Part shown: in pieces, positions 6,614 through 13,379 of the stretch
Numbering within the stretch: the first letter of the stretch is position 1
Layout of the letters: every line of letters begins with the position of its first letter
Source: Bacillota bacterium
GTDB taxonomy: Bacteria; Bacillota; GCA-003054495; Carboxydocellales; JAJZTU01
Direction of reading: 5' to 3'
NCBI GenBank assembly: GCA_021848765.1
Contig: JAJZTU010000047.1
Location: forward strand, 1 to 15,715
Length of the DNA: 15,715 nucleotides
Made by a program: the position numbers and the translations under genes
Notes under the pieces: model-generated
Database searches by the model: none
The model's input: only the letters and a program-made list of their open reading frames with translations
Told to the model about the DNA's origin: nothing

Positions 6614-7618
6614 TTAAGCCTGAACTTCCGGCTCAATTCCCACCATACTGTCTGCAGTATTTTGTTCTACGGGGACTATAAAGGCCATAATTGCCAACCA
6701 CATCCCGACAACGGCAATAAAGGATACCATACCGAAGAGACCGGTGGAGTAGAGCCATTTAAACTGACTGAGGACTACCAGCAGCAGGATAACAGCGCCT
6801 GCAAAACCTGTCAACCCTAAGGTCCGCCTGCTGTCCAGCACGGAAGTGGTAAACTTCCACTTCTTGCAGGACAAGGCCATCTGAAAAGCTGCCTGTGCCA
6901 ACAGGACATTAACCCAGAAGGTCCCGAACCAGGCCAGGATTGTCTGTAAACCTACCCCCTCCGGATTAAAAAACTGGGGTTTACTTTGGGCCAGTTGCGC
7001 TAGTCCTTCAAATCCCGGATTTACCAAAAAGGCATAAATTCCTACAGCAAACATAGCCATAAAGGCGAAAAAGTTCACAGTCTGCGTAAAGGCTACCGAC
7101 CACATCCCTCCTGCCTGCAGGTAAACCCAGAGCAGCAGGGCCGTGATTACTACAGACCACATTAGGGATAATCCTGTAAGAGCATGCATTGCCGATGCAA
7201 AAGCCAGGGCAGTCGCCACAGACCACATGGGAAAAGTAAAGGCTGTAATGGCCCCCGCAATCCCTCTGGCATCCCGTCCATAGCGGTCACCGATTAATCC
7301 GGAAATGGTAACGAGGGATTTCTTGCGAAAGGGTCCGATTACCAAGAAAGCAATGAGTAACACTTGGGTTAATTCGGCTACACCGTACCATGCTGCTGAA
7401 ACTCCCTTCAAGTAGGCTAATTCCAGAATCGATATAAAAGTGGAACCTGAAAATAGTCCGGTAATACAGAAAGCAACAGTCCAACGGTTGAATTGCCTGC
7501 CCCCGACAAAGAAATCTTCTCCCTGCTGGGCCTTTCTCCGGGCAATAAAGCCGAAACCGATTAACAGGGCAGTATATACTATAGCTAAACCGAACATCCA
7601 TGCTCCATATGCATTCAC
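6614..7618 (-). CDS. Sodium:solute symporter (SSS) family protein, short form with apparent internal deletion
   Basis: A membrane protein of about 334 residues whose N-terminal part is clearly SSS-like: DFFVGGRQFNRW after the first helix, SGSTFISI in the next, then RKKSLVTISGLIGDRYG and YLQAGGMWSVAFTQTVNF. Family members are usually near 450-550 residues with about 13 helices. I count about nine. After the helix ending in QAAFQMALSCKKWK the sequence passes straight to a segment resembling the last two helices (LGLTGFAGAVILLL and LFGMVSFIAVVGMW). The missing block corresponds to the helices that hold part of the sodium site. Frame is intact. The GTG start at 7618 has GGGAGG nine bases upstream; TTG at 7627 abuts it. 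It would import the operon's methyl substrate if functional; it may instead be a degraded transporter. Confidence 0.75.
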   Translation of the reverse strand: MNAYGAWMFGLAIVYTALLIGFGFIARRKAQQGEDFFVGGRQFNRWTVAFCITGLFSGSTFISILELAYLKGVSAAWYGVAELTQVLLIAFLVIGPFRKKSLVTISGLIGDRYGRDARGIAGAITAFTFPMWSVATALAFASAMHALTGLSLMWSVVITALLLWVYLQAGGMWSVAFTQTVNFFAFMAMFAVGIYAFLVNPGFEGLAQLAQSKPQFFNPEGVGLQTILAWFGTFWVNVLLAQAAFQMALSCKKWKFTTSVLDSRRTLGLTGFAGAVILLLVVLSQFKWLYSTGLFGMVSFIAVVGMWLAIMAFIVPVEQNTADSMVGIEPEVQA

Positions 7619-7638
7619 CCTGTTCAACCTCCCTTACA

Positions 7639-9528
7639 TTATTTAATTCGGATTAAATCATTGAGAGCACCATTATTGGGAAAATACATTGCCTCTACAA
7701 AAAACTCCTGAAAATCCCCCCTGCCGGATAATTCCACATATTCCACCTGTTTAACAATTCTTTCGCTCTCGTGCCGGAGATCCTGATTTAACAAAACTTC
7801 TACGGCTCCAACCTGGGCAGCGTTGCCCACAGAGATGATCCTGGCCAGGGAGACCCAGGGTATCAGACCTATACTCCGGGCGCTATTACGGTCAATATAA
7901 CTGCCAAAGGCGCCGGCCAGCAGGATTTCGTCCAAATCTTCTTTGGTTAAATTCAGTTCCTTCAAAAGCAGATTTATGCCGGCAGCAATAGCTCCCTTAG
8001 CCAGTTGGACCTGTCTGATATCGGCTTGACTGAGATAAACAGGCCTGCCCGGATGATTGTAGCCCAAGATAAAATGAGTTTCGCCTTCCACCTCCCTCAA
8101 ATGCTCTGCCAGCTCCGGTCCCACTACCCTGCGGGCCTCATCCCCATTTAGCAGATATCCGCTGCTGTCTATTAAACCAACCCGAAGCATCTGGGCCACA
8201 GCATCAATCAGGCCTGAACCGCAGATTCCTTCCGGAGGTCCGTTACCGAGAACTGAAAGTATTACTTTATCTGTAATGTTAACTTTATCAATGGCACCTT
8301 CTGCCGCCCGCATACCACATGAAATACTGGCGCCTTCAAAGGCAGGTCCGGCAGCAGTGGTACAGGCCAACAAACGTCCACGGTAACTTAAAACAATCTC
8401 CCCATTGGTACCTATGTCAATGGCCAGCTGTGTCTTTTTACTATTGTGCAGGCCAGTGGCCAAAATTACCCCAACGGTATCGGCCCCCAGGTAACTCTTG
8501 ACATTAGGTAAAGTTAATATATACCCGGCAGGATTAATTTTTAGCCTGAGAGCGGAAGCCGGCAGCAACAGGCTATGGCTTACTACGGCAGTGAACGGGG
8601 CAGCAGCCAGATTCCGGGGATTGATACCCAGGAACAGGTGCTGCATACAGGTATTGCCGACTACAGTAACCAGATAAATTTGTTGAGGACCCAGTTTTGA
8701 ATCCTGGCTGCACTTAACAATAATATCATTGACCACGCTAATTACCTTTTCTTGCAATATCGCTGTATTTTGAGGGTCAGACCGGGCAAAGTCCAGCCTG
8801 GATATAACATCGGCTCCATATACCCGCTGTGGATTTGCGCTTGAAGCCGTGGCTTTAAGTTCGCCGGTTCTTAAATCATACAAGGCGCCCGCCACTGTTG
8901 TGGTACCAATATCCAAAGCCAGTCCAAAGCATTTTTCCTCTGTATTACCAGGCTCTACAGCAACTACCTGTTTCCCTGCTACAACCGCCGTAACTTGTCC
9001 ATCTGCTGCTGATAAAAGGTCCTCTAGTTGTCTTAATAGCGATAACCCTGCATCAGACGGGTGCAGATCCTGATATCCCTGTTTTTCCAAAACTAAAACC
9101 AAACGGTCCCAGCTGCTTTTTTGGTTAATTAAATCCGGCTTGGGGATCTGAACACAAACCTTCTTAACCAAGGGATTTAAGCTCCGATCAACTCTTGACC
9201 CGTATCCCTTCAGTCCCAAGGCTCCCTTGTTCAGTTGATCAGCGTTTTTTTTCGGCAAAAAGACTGTGACATCGCCTTCTACCCTGGTTTGACAGGCCAG
9301 ACGCCAGCCAGCTGCGATTTCATCCGCGGTCAGCAAATCCTTTTCCGCCTGACTCAACTGCCCTCCCCGGCCTTGTAGTTGTACACGGCACTTACCACAA
9401 GTACCCCTGCCGCCGCAGAGTAATTCCAGCTCCGTTCCGGCAAAGACTGCAGCCTCACTGATAGCGGAACCTTTCGGTACACTAAGTTTGACATCCATTG
9501 GCTGAAAAGTAATAGTTACCTGTTCCAC
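7639..9528 (-). CDS. Corrinoid-activating protein: 2Fe-2S ferredoxin domain fused to ASKHA ATPase (RACE/RamA-like function)
   Basis: A protein of about 629 residues that reactivates oxidised corrinoid protein by ATP-dependent reduction of Co(II) to Co(I). The N-terminal plant-type 2Fe-2S motif has cysteines near 38, 44, 47 and 79 (CGGRGTCGKC and LACQT). The ASKHA ATPase part shows LALDIGTTTVAGALYD, LAIDIGTNGEI, GICGSGLIDAV and LAGAFGSYIDRNSARSIG. This is the family used by O-demethylase and other methyltransferase systems of acetogens, unlike the archaeal RamA, which uses 4Fe-4S clusters. An ATG at 9579 overlaps the MT II gene by eight bases but has a poor ribosome binding site. The GTG at 9528 has AGAGGGGG seven bases upstream and gives the expected domain start, so I prefer it. 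The symporter-like gene follows closely. Confidence 0.92.
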   Translation of the reverse strand: MEQVTITFQPMDVKLSVPKGSAISEAAVFAGTELELLCGGRGTCGKCRVQLQGRGGQLSQAEKDLLTADEIAAGWRLACQTRVEGDVTVFLPKKNADQLNKGALGLKGYGSRVDRSLNPLVKKVCVQIPKPDLINQKSSWDRLVLVLEKQGYQDLHPSDAGLSLLRQLEDLLSAADGQVTAVVAGKQVVAVEPGNTEEKCFGLALDIGTTTVAGALYDLRTGELKATASSANPQRVYGADVISRLDFARSDPQNTAILQEKVISVVNDIIVKCSQDSKLGPQQIYLVTVVGNTCMQHLFLGINPRNLAAAPFTAVVSHSLLLPASALRLKINPAGYILTLPNVKSYLGADTVGVILATGLHNSKKTQLAIDIGTNGEIVLSYRGRLLACTTAAGPAFEGASISCGMRAAEGAIDKVNITDKVILSVLGNGPPEGICGSGLIDAVAQMLRVGLIDSSGYLLNGDEARRVVGPELAEHLREVEGETHFILGYNHPGRPVYLSQADIRQVQLAKGAIAAGINLLLKELNLTKEDLDEILLAGAFGSYIDRNSARSIGLIPWVSLARIISVGNAAQVGAVEVLLNQDLRHESERIVKQVEYVELSGRGDFQEFFVEAMYFPNNGALNDLIRIK

Positions 9529-9571
9529 ATCCAGTCCCCCTCTGAGGTACACTGTCTTCACCGGGACAGTT

Positions 9572-10429
9572 CTAGTCATTTTCCGTGAATTGGCGGTAAT
9601 CGGTTAAATAATTCATAGCAAATTCGTCATAACCCATTAACAGATCTGTTGCCTTAACAATTCTACGAAGTCCCGGAGCGTTAGGGTCCATAATCAGGCT
9701 GGTCAAACCTGACTGAATGGCCATGGAAAAATAAGCTGCATTGATGGACCACCGGTCCGGTAACCCAAAGGAGACATTGCTGGCCCCGAGAATGGTATTA
9801 GCTTTTAATTCCCGGCTGATTCGCCCGAGAGTCTCCAAAGTCACTCTGCCGGCCATATGGTCGGAACTAACGGTCATGGCCAGACAGTCAATAAGCACAT
9901 CTTCCCTGGGAATTCCCAGTTGTTCTGCCCTTTCCAAAATTTTCACCGCTATTCTGACGCGACCGTCCACATCACCGGGGATACCCTGGTCATCCATACA
10001 CAAACCGACCACCGCTGCCCCGTAAGCTTTTACCACCGGCAGTACTTTTTCCAAAGAGGCTGCTTTACCGCAAACTGAATTGACCAGGGCCTTCCCTTCA
10101 TATACTTCCAGCGCTGCCGCCAGGGCATCGGGATTGCTGGAATCAATACATAATGGTACATCTACCACCTCGGAAACCAATTTCACTGCCTTTGGCAACA
10201 ATTCCACTTCATTTACCCCGGCAGCCCCCACATTGACATCCAGCATGTCGGCGCCTGCGCCAACCTGAGCCAGGGCATCTTCCCGTACCAGGCTCAAATC
10301 ACCGTTTAACAGGGCCTGGGCGAATTTTTTTCTACCCGTAGGATTAATTTTTTCGCCGATAATTACCGTAGGCATCCCCGGACCCATAATAACTTCACAA
10401 CTTCCTCTCCGCAGGACTGTTCTGGTCAT
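9572..10429 (-). CDS. Methyltetrahydrofolate:corrinoid methyltransferase (MT II, pterin-binding TIM barrel)
   Basis: A 285-residue protein of the AcsE/MetH pterin-binding family. In a demethylase system it transfers the methyl group from methyl-Co(III) corrinoid to tetrahydrofolate (MT II). Visible family features are IIGEKINPTGRK, DMLDVNVG (D64, N66), CIDSSNPDAL (D96), ALVNSV (N117), DCLAMTVSSD and GASNVSFGLPDR (N218). The ATG at 10429 follows AGAGGA by nine bases; a later in-frame Met19 (GGGGATG) is closer to the usual family start, so the first 18 residues are uncertain. It lies 50 bases after the corrinoid-protein gene. Its neighbours make MT II more likely than the acetyl-CoA pathway AcsE, since no CO dehydrogenase genes are visible. 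Confidence 0.92.
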   Translation of the reverse strand: MTRTVLRRGSCEVIMGPGMPTVIIGEKINPTGRKKFAQALLNGDLSLVREDALAQVGAGADMLDVNVGAAGVNEVELLPKAVKLVSEVVDVPLCIDSSNPDALAAALEVYEGKALVNSVCGKAASLEKVLPVVKAYGAAVVGLCMDDQGIPGDVDGRVRIAVKILERAEQLGIPREDVLIDCLAMTVSSDHMAGRVTLETLGRISRELKANTILGASNVSFGLPDRWSINAAYFSMAIQSGLTSLIMDPNAPGLRRIVKATDLLMGYDEFAMNYLTDYRQFTEND

Positions 10430-10479
10430 TGGCTCACATCCTCTAAATAATTTTTCCTATTGCTATAGAGAAATCTCTG

Positions 10480-11118
10480 CTATTGCTGTAATAATTTCAA
10501 GGCTACTTCTACCGCCACGCTGGCATCTTTGCCGTACCCGTCCGCTCCGATTTGTTTAGCGTATTCCGCAGTAACGGGTGCGCCACCAACCATGATCTTT
10601 ACGCTGTCTCTCAATCCGGCCTTTTCCATAGCGGCAATGGTTTCTCCCAGGTAGTGAAGAGTTGAAGTAATTAGCGATGACATACCCACTATATTGGCAT
10701 TGTACTCCTTGGCAGCTTTCACAAACTTCTCCGGTGATACATCTATACCCAGGTCAATCACCTCAAAGCCGGATCCTTCCAACATCATTCCTACCAGATT
10801 CTTCCCAATGTCATGCAGGTCATCCTTCACTGTCCCCAGAACAAACTTGCCAACCGGCTCAACGGCTGACTCAGCCAGTATGGGTTTCAAAACATCCATC
10901 CCGGCGTGGGTAGCCTTGGAGGCCATTAATACCTCAGGTACAAATACCTGATTGTTTTTAAATTTTTCGCCTACAACCGCCATACCGGCAATCAGCCCTG
11001 CATTGAGGATGGTTTGAGCGGTAATCCCCTCCGCCAAAGCCCGTTCACAGGCCTCTTTCACAATGGCCGGCTTAAGTTTGATTACTCCGTTTTTGATTTC
11101 TTCCAGTACTACGCTCAT
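10480..11118 (-). CDS. Corrinoid protein (B12-binding methyl carrier of the methyltransferase system)
   Basis: A 212-residue two-domain corrinoid protein. Residues 1-85 are the helical cap domain (MtaC/MtgC type). The rest is the Rossmann B12-binding domain with the lower-axial-ligand motif DxHxxG (D100, H102, G105 in DLHDIGKN), then EGSGFEVIDLG, GMSSLITST and VGGAPVT. It shuttles the methyl group between MT I and MT II. The ATG at 11118 has AAGGAGG eight bases upstream; an ATG at 11142 would place that site inside the coding region, so I reject it. It sits 38 bases after the MT I gene and before MT II, so all methyl-transfer partners are contiguous. Confidence 0.95.
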   Translation of the reverse strand: MSVVLEEIKNGVIKLKPAIVKEACERALAEGITAQTILNAGLIAGMAVVGEKFKNNQVFVPEVLMASKATHAGMDVLKPILAESAVEPVGKFVLGTVKDDLHDIGKNLVGMMLEGSGFEVIDLGIDVSPEKFVKAAKEYNANIVGMSSLITSTLHYLGETIAAMEKAGLRDSVKIMVGGAPVTAEYAKQIGADGYGKDASVAVEVALKLLQQ

Positions 11119-11156
11119 TTTCTCTTCCTCCTTGTGATTCATGAATTTCCCGGAAA

Positions 11157-12206
11157 TTACCGCTGAGCCATCTTCCAGGCGCTGTATTCCCTGGCTGTTT
11201 CTAACATAGCCCGCACATTTTCATCCGGGGTTCCGTAATCACAGCCAACCGCATCAATGGACAGTTTTTCCAGGGGTTCACCCATGTCGATGATATCCCG
11301 CACATCCCGGGCAATCTCCTCAGCGGTACAGTTAAGCATTCTGACCGGGTCGATCCGGGCATTAAGCAGACAATCAGGCATCAATTGCCGCAAAGTTTTA
11401 AGATTGGTTTTGGGGCCCACTTCTAAAAAGGCTAAGTTTTTAAGCTTAGCATAGCCAGGCAGCGCATTATCACCCAAACCGCAATGATGAATGCCAAAAG
11501 GCTGCAGTTCTTCTGCCAGGCGTAATTCATAGGGTAATACAAACTCTTCATAGGTATCATTGGAAATCTGGATTACTGTACAGTTGGGCAGCACATAAGT
11601 TTCCGGCGGAGCCATGGGTGTTACCGAAGAAGCCAGGGTGCCGGTGCGGCCTTTAACATACCTGGCCAGTTGAATGATAGCTTCCGTACACAGGTTAAAG
11701 ACCTTGTGCACCAGGTCAGGATTCTCATAAAAATCCATGTATAACTGATCACCGCGAATTTTCAACCCCAGATTCAGCACACCGGTTGTATTGATATTCC
11801 CCGTTACCCGTCCGTACTTTTCTTCCAGGTAATCCATCTGGCGAATAATCTCGGTCATAGGATGAACAGTTGTTAAATCCGGTACTTCCAGTTTCTCAAT
11901 ATCAGCTTCGGAAAGGTTGGCCGGTATGGCCCAGGGAAGAGCATCCTCATAAAATTTTGTCTTGCAACCGAATACCTCCGGTAGTAATACCATTCCGTAG
12001 TCAATGAATGGTTCGGGTGCAGGGTCTGCATTTCCCATTCCCAGGTCGCCGAAACGCTCAAACAGGATTCGTTGTTGTTTCTGGAATATATTAATCCGGT
12101 ATTCAAGATCGTAATAATACTTTTCACCATAGGTAATACCATAATTTTTGGCCCACCAATTGGGATAAAACCCCACCTTAGCTTGAATCTGCTTACTTGT
12201 TGACAT
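11157..12206 (-). CDS. UroD-superfamily methyltransferase, probable substrate:corrinoid methyltransferase (MT I)
   Basis: A 349-residue TIM-barrel protein of the uroporphyrinogen decarboxylase superfamily, which also holds zinc methyltransferases such as MtaA, MtbA and demethylase MT I proteins. The zinc-type pattern is visible: H240-x-C242 in GIHHCGLGDN and a distant C322 in DAVGCDYGTPDENV. Context decides against haem synthesis: it directly precedes the corrinoid protein, MT II and activating-protein genes, and no other haem genes are nearby. The likely reaction is transfer of a methyl group from a methylated substrate to Co(I). The substrate cannot be told; methoxylated aromatics are one option by analogy with acetogen O-demethylases. 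The ATG follows AAAGGAG. The gap from the permease gene is 70 bases. Confidence 0.85.
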   Translation of the reverse strand: MSTSKQIQAKVGFYPNWWAKNYGITYGEKYYYDLEYRINIFQKQQRILFERFGDLGMGNADPAPEPFIDYGMVLLPEVFGCKTKFYEDALPWAIPANLSEADIEKLEVPDLTTVHPMTEIIRQMDYLEEKYGRVTGNINTTGVLNLGLKIRGDQLYMDFYENPDLVHKVFNLCTEAIIQLARYVKGRTGTLASSVTPMAPPETYVLPNCTVIQISNDTYEEFVLPYELRLAEELQPFGIHHCGLGDNALPGYAKLKNLAFLEVGPKTNLKTLRQLMPDCLLNARIDPVRMLNCTAEEIARDVRDIIDMGEPLEKLSIDAVGCDYGTPDENVRAMLETAREYSAWKMAQR

Positions 12207-12276
12207 CCTGGTTGCTCCTTTCAGATTAGATTACTCGTTAACCCCATTAAAACCTTAGTAAAATCCCCCTTCCTGC

Positions 12277-13101
12277 CTATCCAAGTATCTCCAGCCACAT
12301 TTTAACGGCTGTGAGAGAGATGATTACTGCCAACATAAGCCTCAGGGTCTTCACCTTCACCCTCTTCCCAAAGACACCGCCAAACTGAGCGCCTGGAATG
12401 GCCCCGACAACCAGCGCCATAGAATCCATAAGAGGGATTTGACCGGTAGATAGTTTCCCTACAGCTCCTGCTGCCGCAGAAAAAAGGATAATGGCCAGAG
12501 AACTTCCAACAGCTATACGCGTCGGTATTTTGAGCACATATAACATCAGAGGAATCAAAATAAAGGCTCCGCCGGCGCCAACCATACCGGCCAAAATACC
12601 TACTATTAAAGCAATGACCGCAGCCAGTGGTTTGTTAAAGCTGACTGTATCAGCATAGTAAATTGCCGTTGCTTCTCCCCCGTTCCCCATCGCCACGGCA
12701 GCTACCTTTTCTTCCTCTTTCCGGGGAATAAACATCATCACTGCAGCTACCGCAGCCAGAAAGGCAAAAATAGCTTTTAACCACTCTCCTGTCATGGACT
12801 TGGAGAGTACAGAACCCAACAATGAACCGATAATGATACTTATACCCATCGTTACTACCAGGCTTGAAGATACTGTGTTATTTTTTTTGTGAAAAAAATA
12901 GCCGGAAAGAGCTGCAAAGAGAACCTGTACCATGGTCATACCGGTAATGGCCTGCATATCCAGCGCTCCAACCCCCAAGGCTTTAGGAACATACATCAGC
13001 AGCGGAATCAAAATGATCGCACCGCCTATGCCCAGAAGACCGGAGAAAAAAGCTCCGCCGAACCCGATTCCTACTAAAGTCAAAGTTAAATAAACATTCA
13101 A
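12277..13101 (-). CDS. TauE/SafE-family membrane permease, copy 2, first gene of the sigma-54 operon
   Basis: A 274-residue paralogue of the permease at 560, with the same paired motifs: FFSGLLGIGGAIILIPLLMY near residues 18-37 and GGAFILIPLMLYVLKIPTRIA in the second half. It lacks the extra C-terminal helix of copy 1 and has a charged central loop (PRKEEEK) that is longer than in copy 1. I propose the TTG at 13101 as start: AGGAAGGGGGTGG precedes it at normal distance and the N-terminus then aligns residue for residue with copy 1. The GTG at 13110 lies inside the ribosome binding site. Being first in the operon, about 60 bases after the predicted sigma-54 start site, it probably moves an anionic substrate or the demethylated anionic product; the substrate is unknown. 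Confidence 0.88.
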   Translation of the reverse strand: MNVYLTLTLVGIGFGGAFFSGLLGIGGAIILIPLLMYVPKALGVGALDMQAITGMTMVQVLFAALSGYFFHKKNNTVSSSLVVTMGISIIIGSLLGSVLSKSMTGEWLKAIFAFLAAVAAVMMFIPRKEEEKVAAVAMGNGGEATAIYYADTVSFNKPLAAVIALIVGILAGMVGAGGAFILIPLMLYVLKIPTRIAVGSSLAIILFSAAAGAVGKLSTGQIPLMDSMALVVGAIPGAQFGGVFGKRVKVKTLRLMLAVIISLTAVKMWLEILG

Positions 13102-13174
13102 AAATTCCACCCCCTTCCTATGAAGCTTTGGGTGTAACAGGGACAGCTGTGAAACCCGTCATGTACATTATTTA

Positions 13175-13190
13175 AGCAACTAGCGTGCCA
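13175..13190 (-). promoter_or_regulatory. Sigma-54 (-24/-12) promoter of the corrinoid operon
   Basis: On the minus strand the 16 bases read TGGCACGCTAGTTGCT, matching every defined position of the sigma-54 consensus (TGGCACG-N4-TTGCW), with ten bases between the GG and GC elements. The predicted start is near 13164, about 60 bases before the first gene. An enhancer-binding regulator gene lies directly upstream. Confidence 0.93.
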
Positions 13191-13242
13191 ACGACTACAG
13201 GTTGGCTTTTCGCCAAAATTCGAGTCAATTGGCCACAAAAAC

Positions 13243-13278
13243 GGAATATTTTTATTCCACACTAAAGGCGCTATTCCA
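13243..13278. promoter_or_regulatory. Candidate upstream activator sites for the sigma-54 regulator
   Basis: A perfect inverted repeat GGAATA-TTTT-TATTCC (13243-13258) and a further TATTCCA copy (13272-13278, 19 bases from the first TATTCCA) lie about 80 to 115 bases upstream of the predicted transcription start. That is the usual distance for enhancer-binding protein sites. The assignment is inferred from position and symmetry. Confidence 0.5.
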
Positions 13279-13326
13279 TGACACCCTCACTTTTTGCTTT
13301 ACAACCTTAACATTTTGAACCGGAAC

Positions 13327-13368
13327 AAAAATGTGCCAGGCTAGAACTCAAATGTTCCATCCTGGCAC
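13327..13368 (-). terminator. Terminator after the sigma-54 regulator gene
   Basis: An 8-bp perfect outer stem (13333-13340 with 13361-13368) with an inner GAAC/GTTC stem is followed on the minus strand by ATTTTT. It begins 11 bases after the regulator stop, so operon expression should depend on its own promoter. Confidence 0.85.
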
Positions 13369-13379
13369 TAATCATTCAC

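Noticed and set aside
6508..6636. N-terminal extension of the CobW-type protein up to 6636
   Set aside because: It would overlap the symporter-like gene and run through the strong hairpin; it is rich in Lys/Arg/Cys without family similarity, and a ribosome binding site sits before the TTG at 6507.
9540..9580. TAG stop of the MT II gene read as pyrrolysine
   Set aside because: The pterin-binding family ends at about this point, no pyrrolysine genes are visible, and MT II proteins do not need pyrrolysine.
11157..12206. Uroporphyrinogen decarboxylase for haem synthesis
   Set aside because: Neighbouring corrinoid protein, MT II and activator genes and the HxC...C pattern fit a zinc methyltransferase; no haem-pathway genes are nearby.
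13316..13338. Second sigma-54-like motif TGGCACATTTTTGTT in the terminator after the regulator
   Set aside because: The spacing between GG and the G of the -12 box is one base short and the TTGC element is missing; the bases are explained by the terminator stem and T run.
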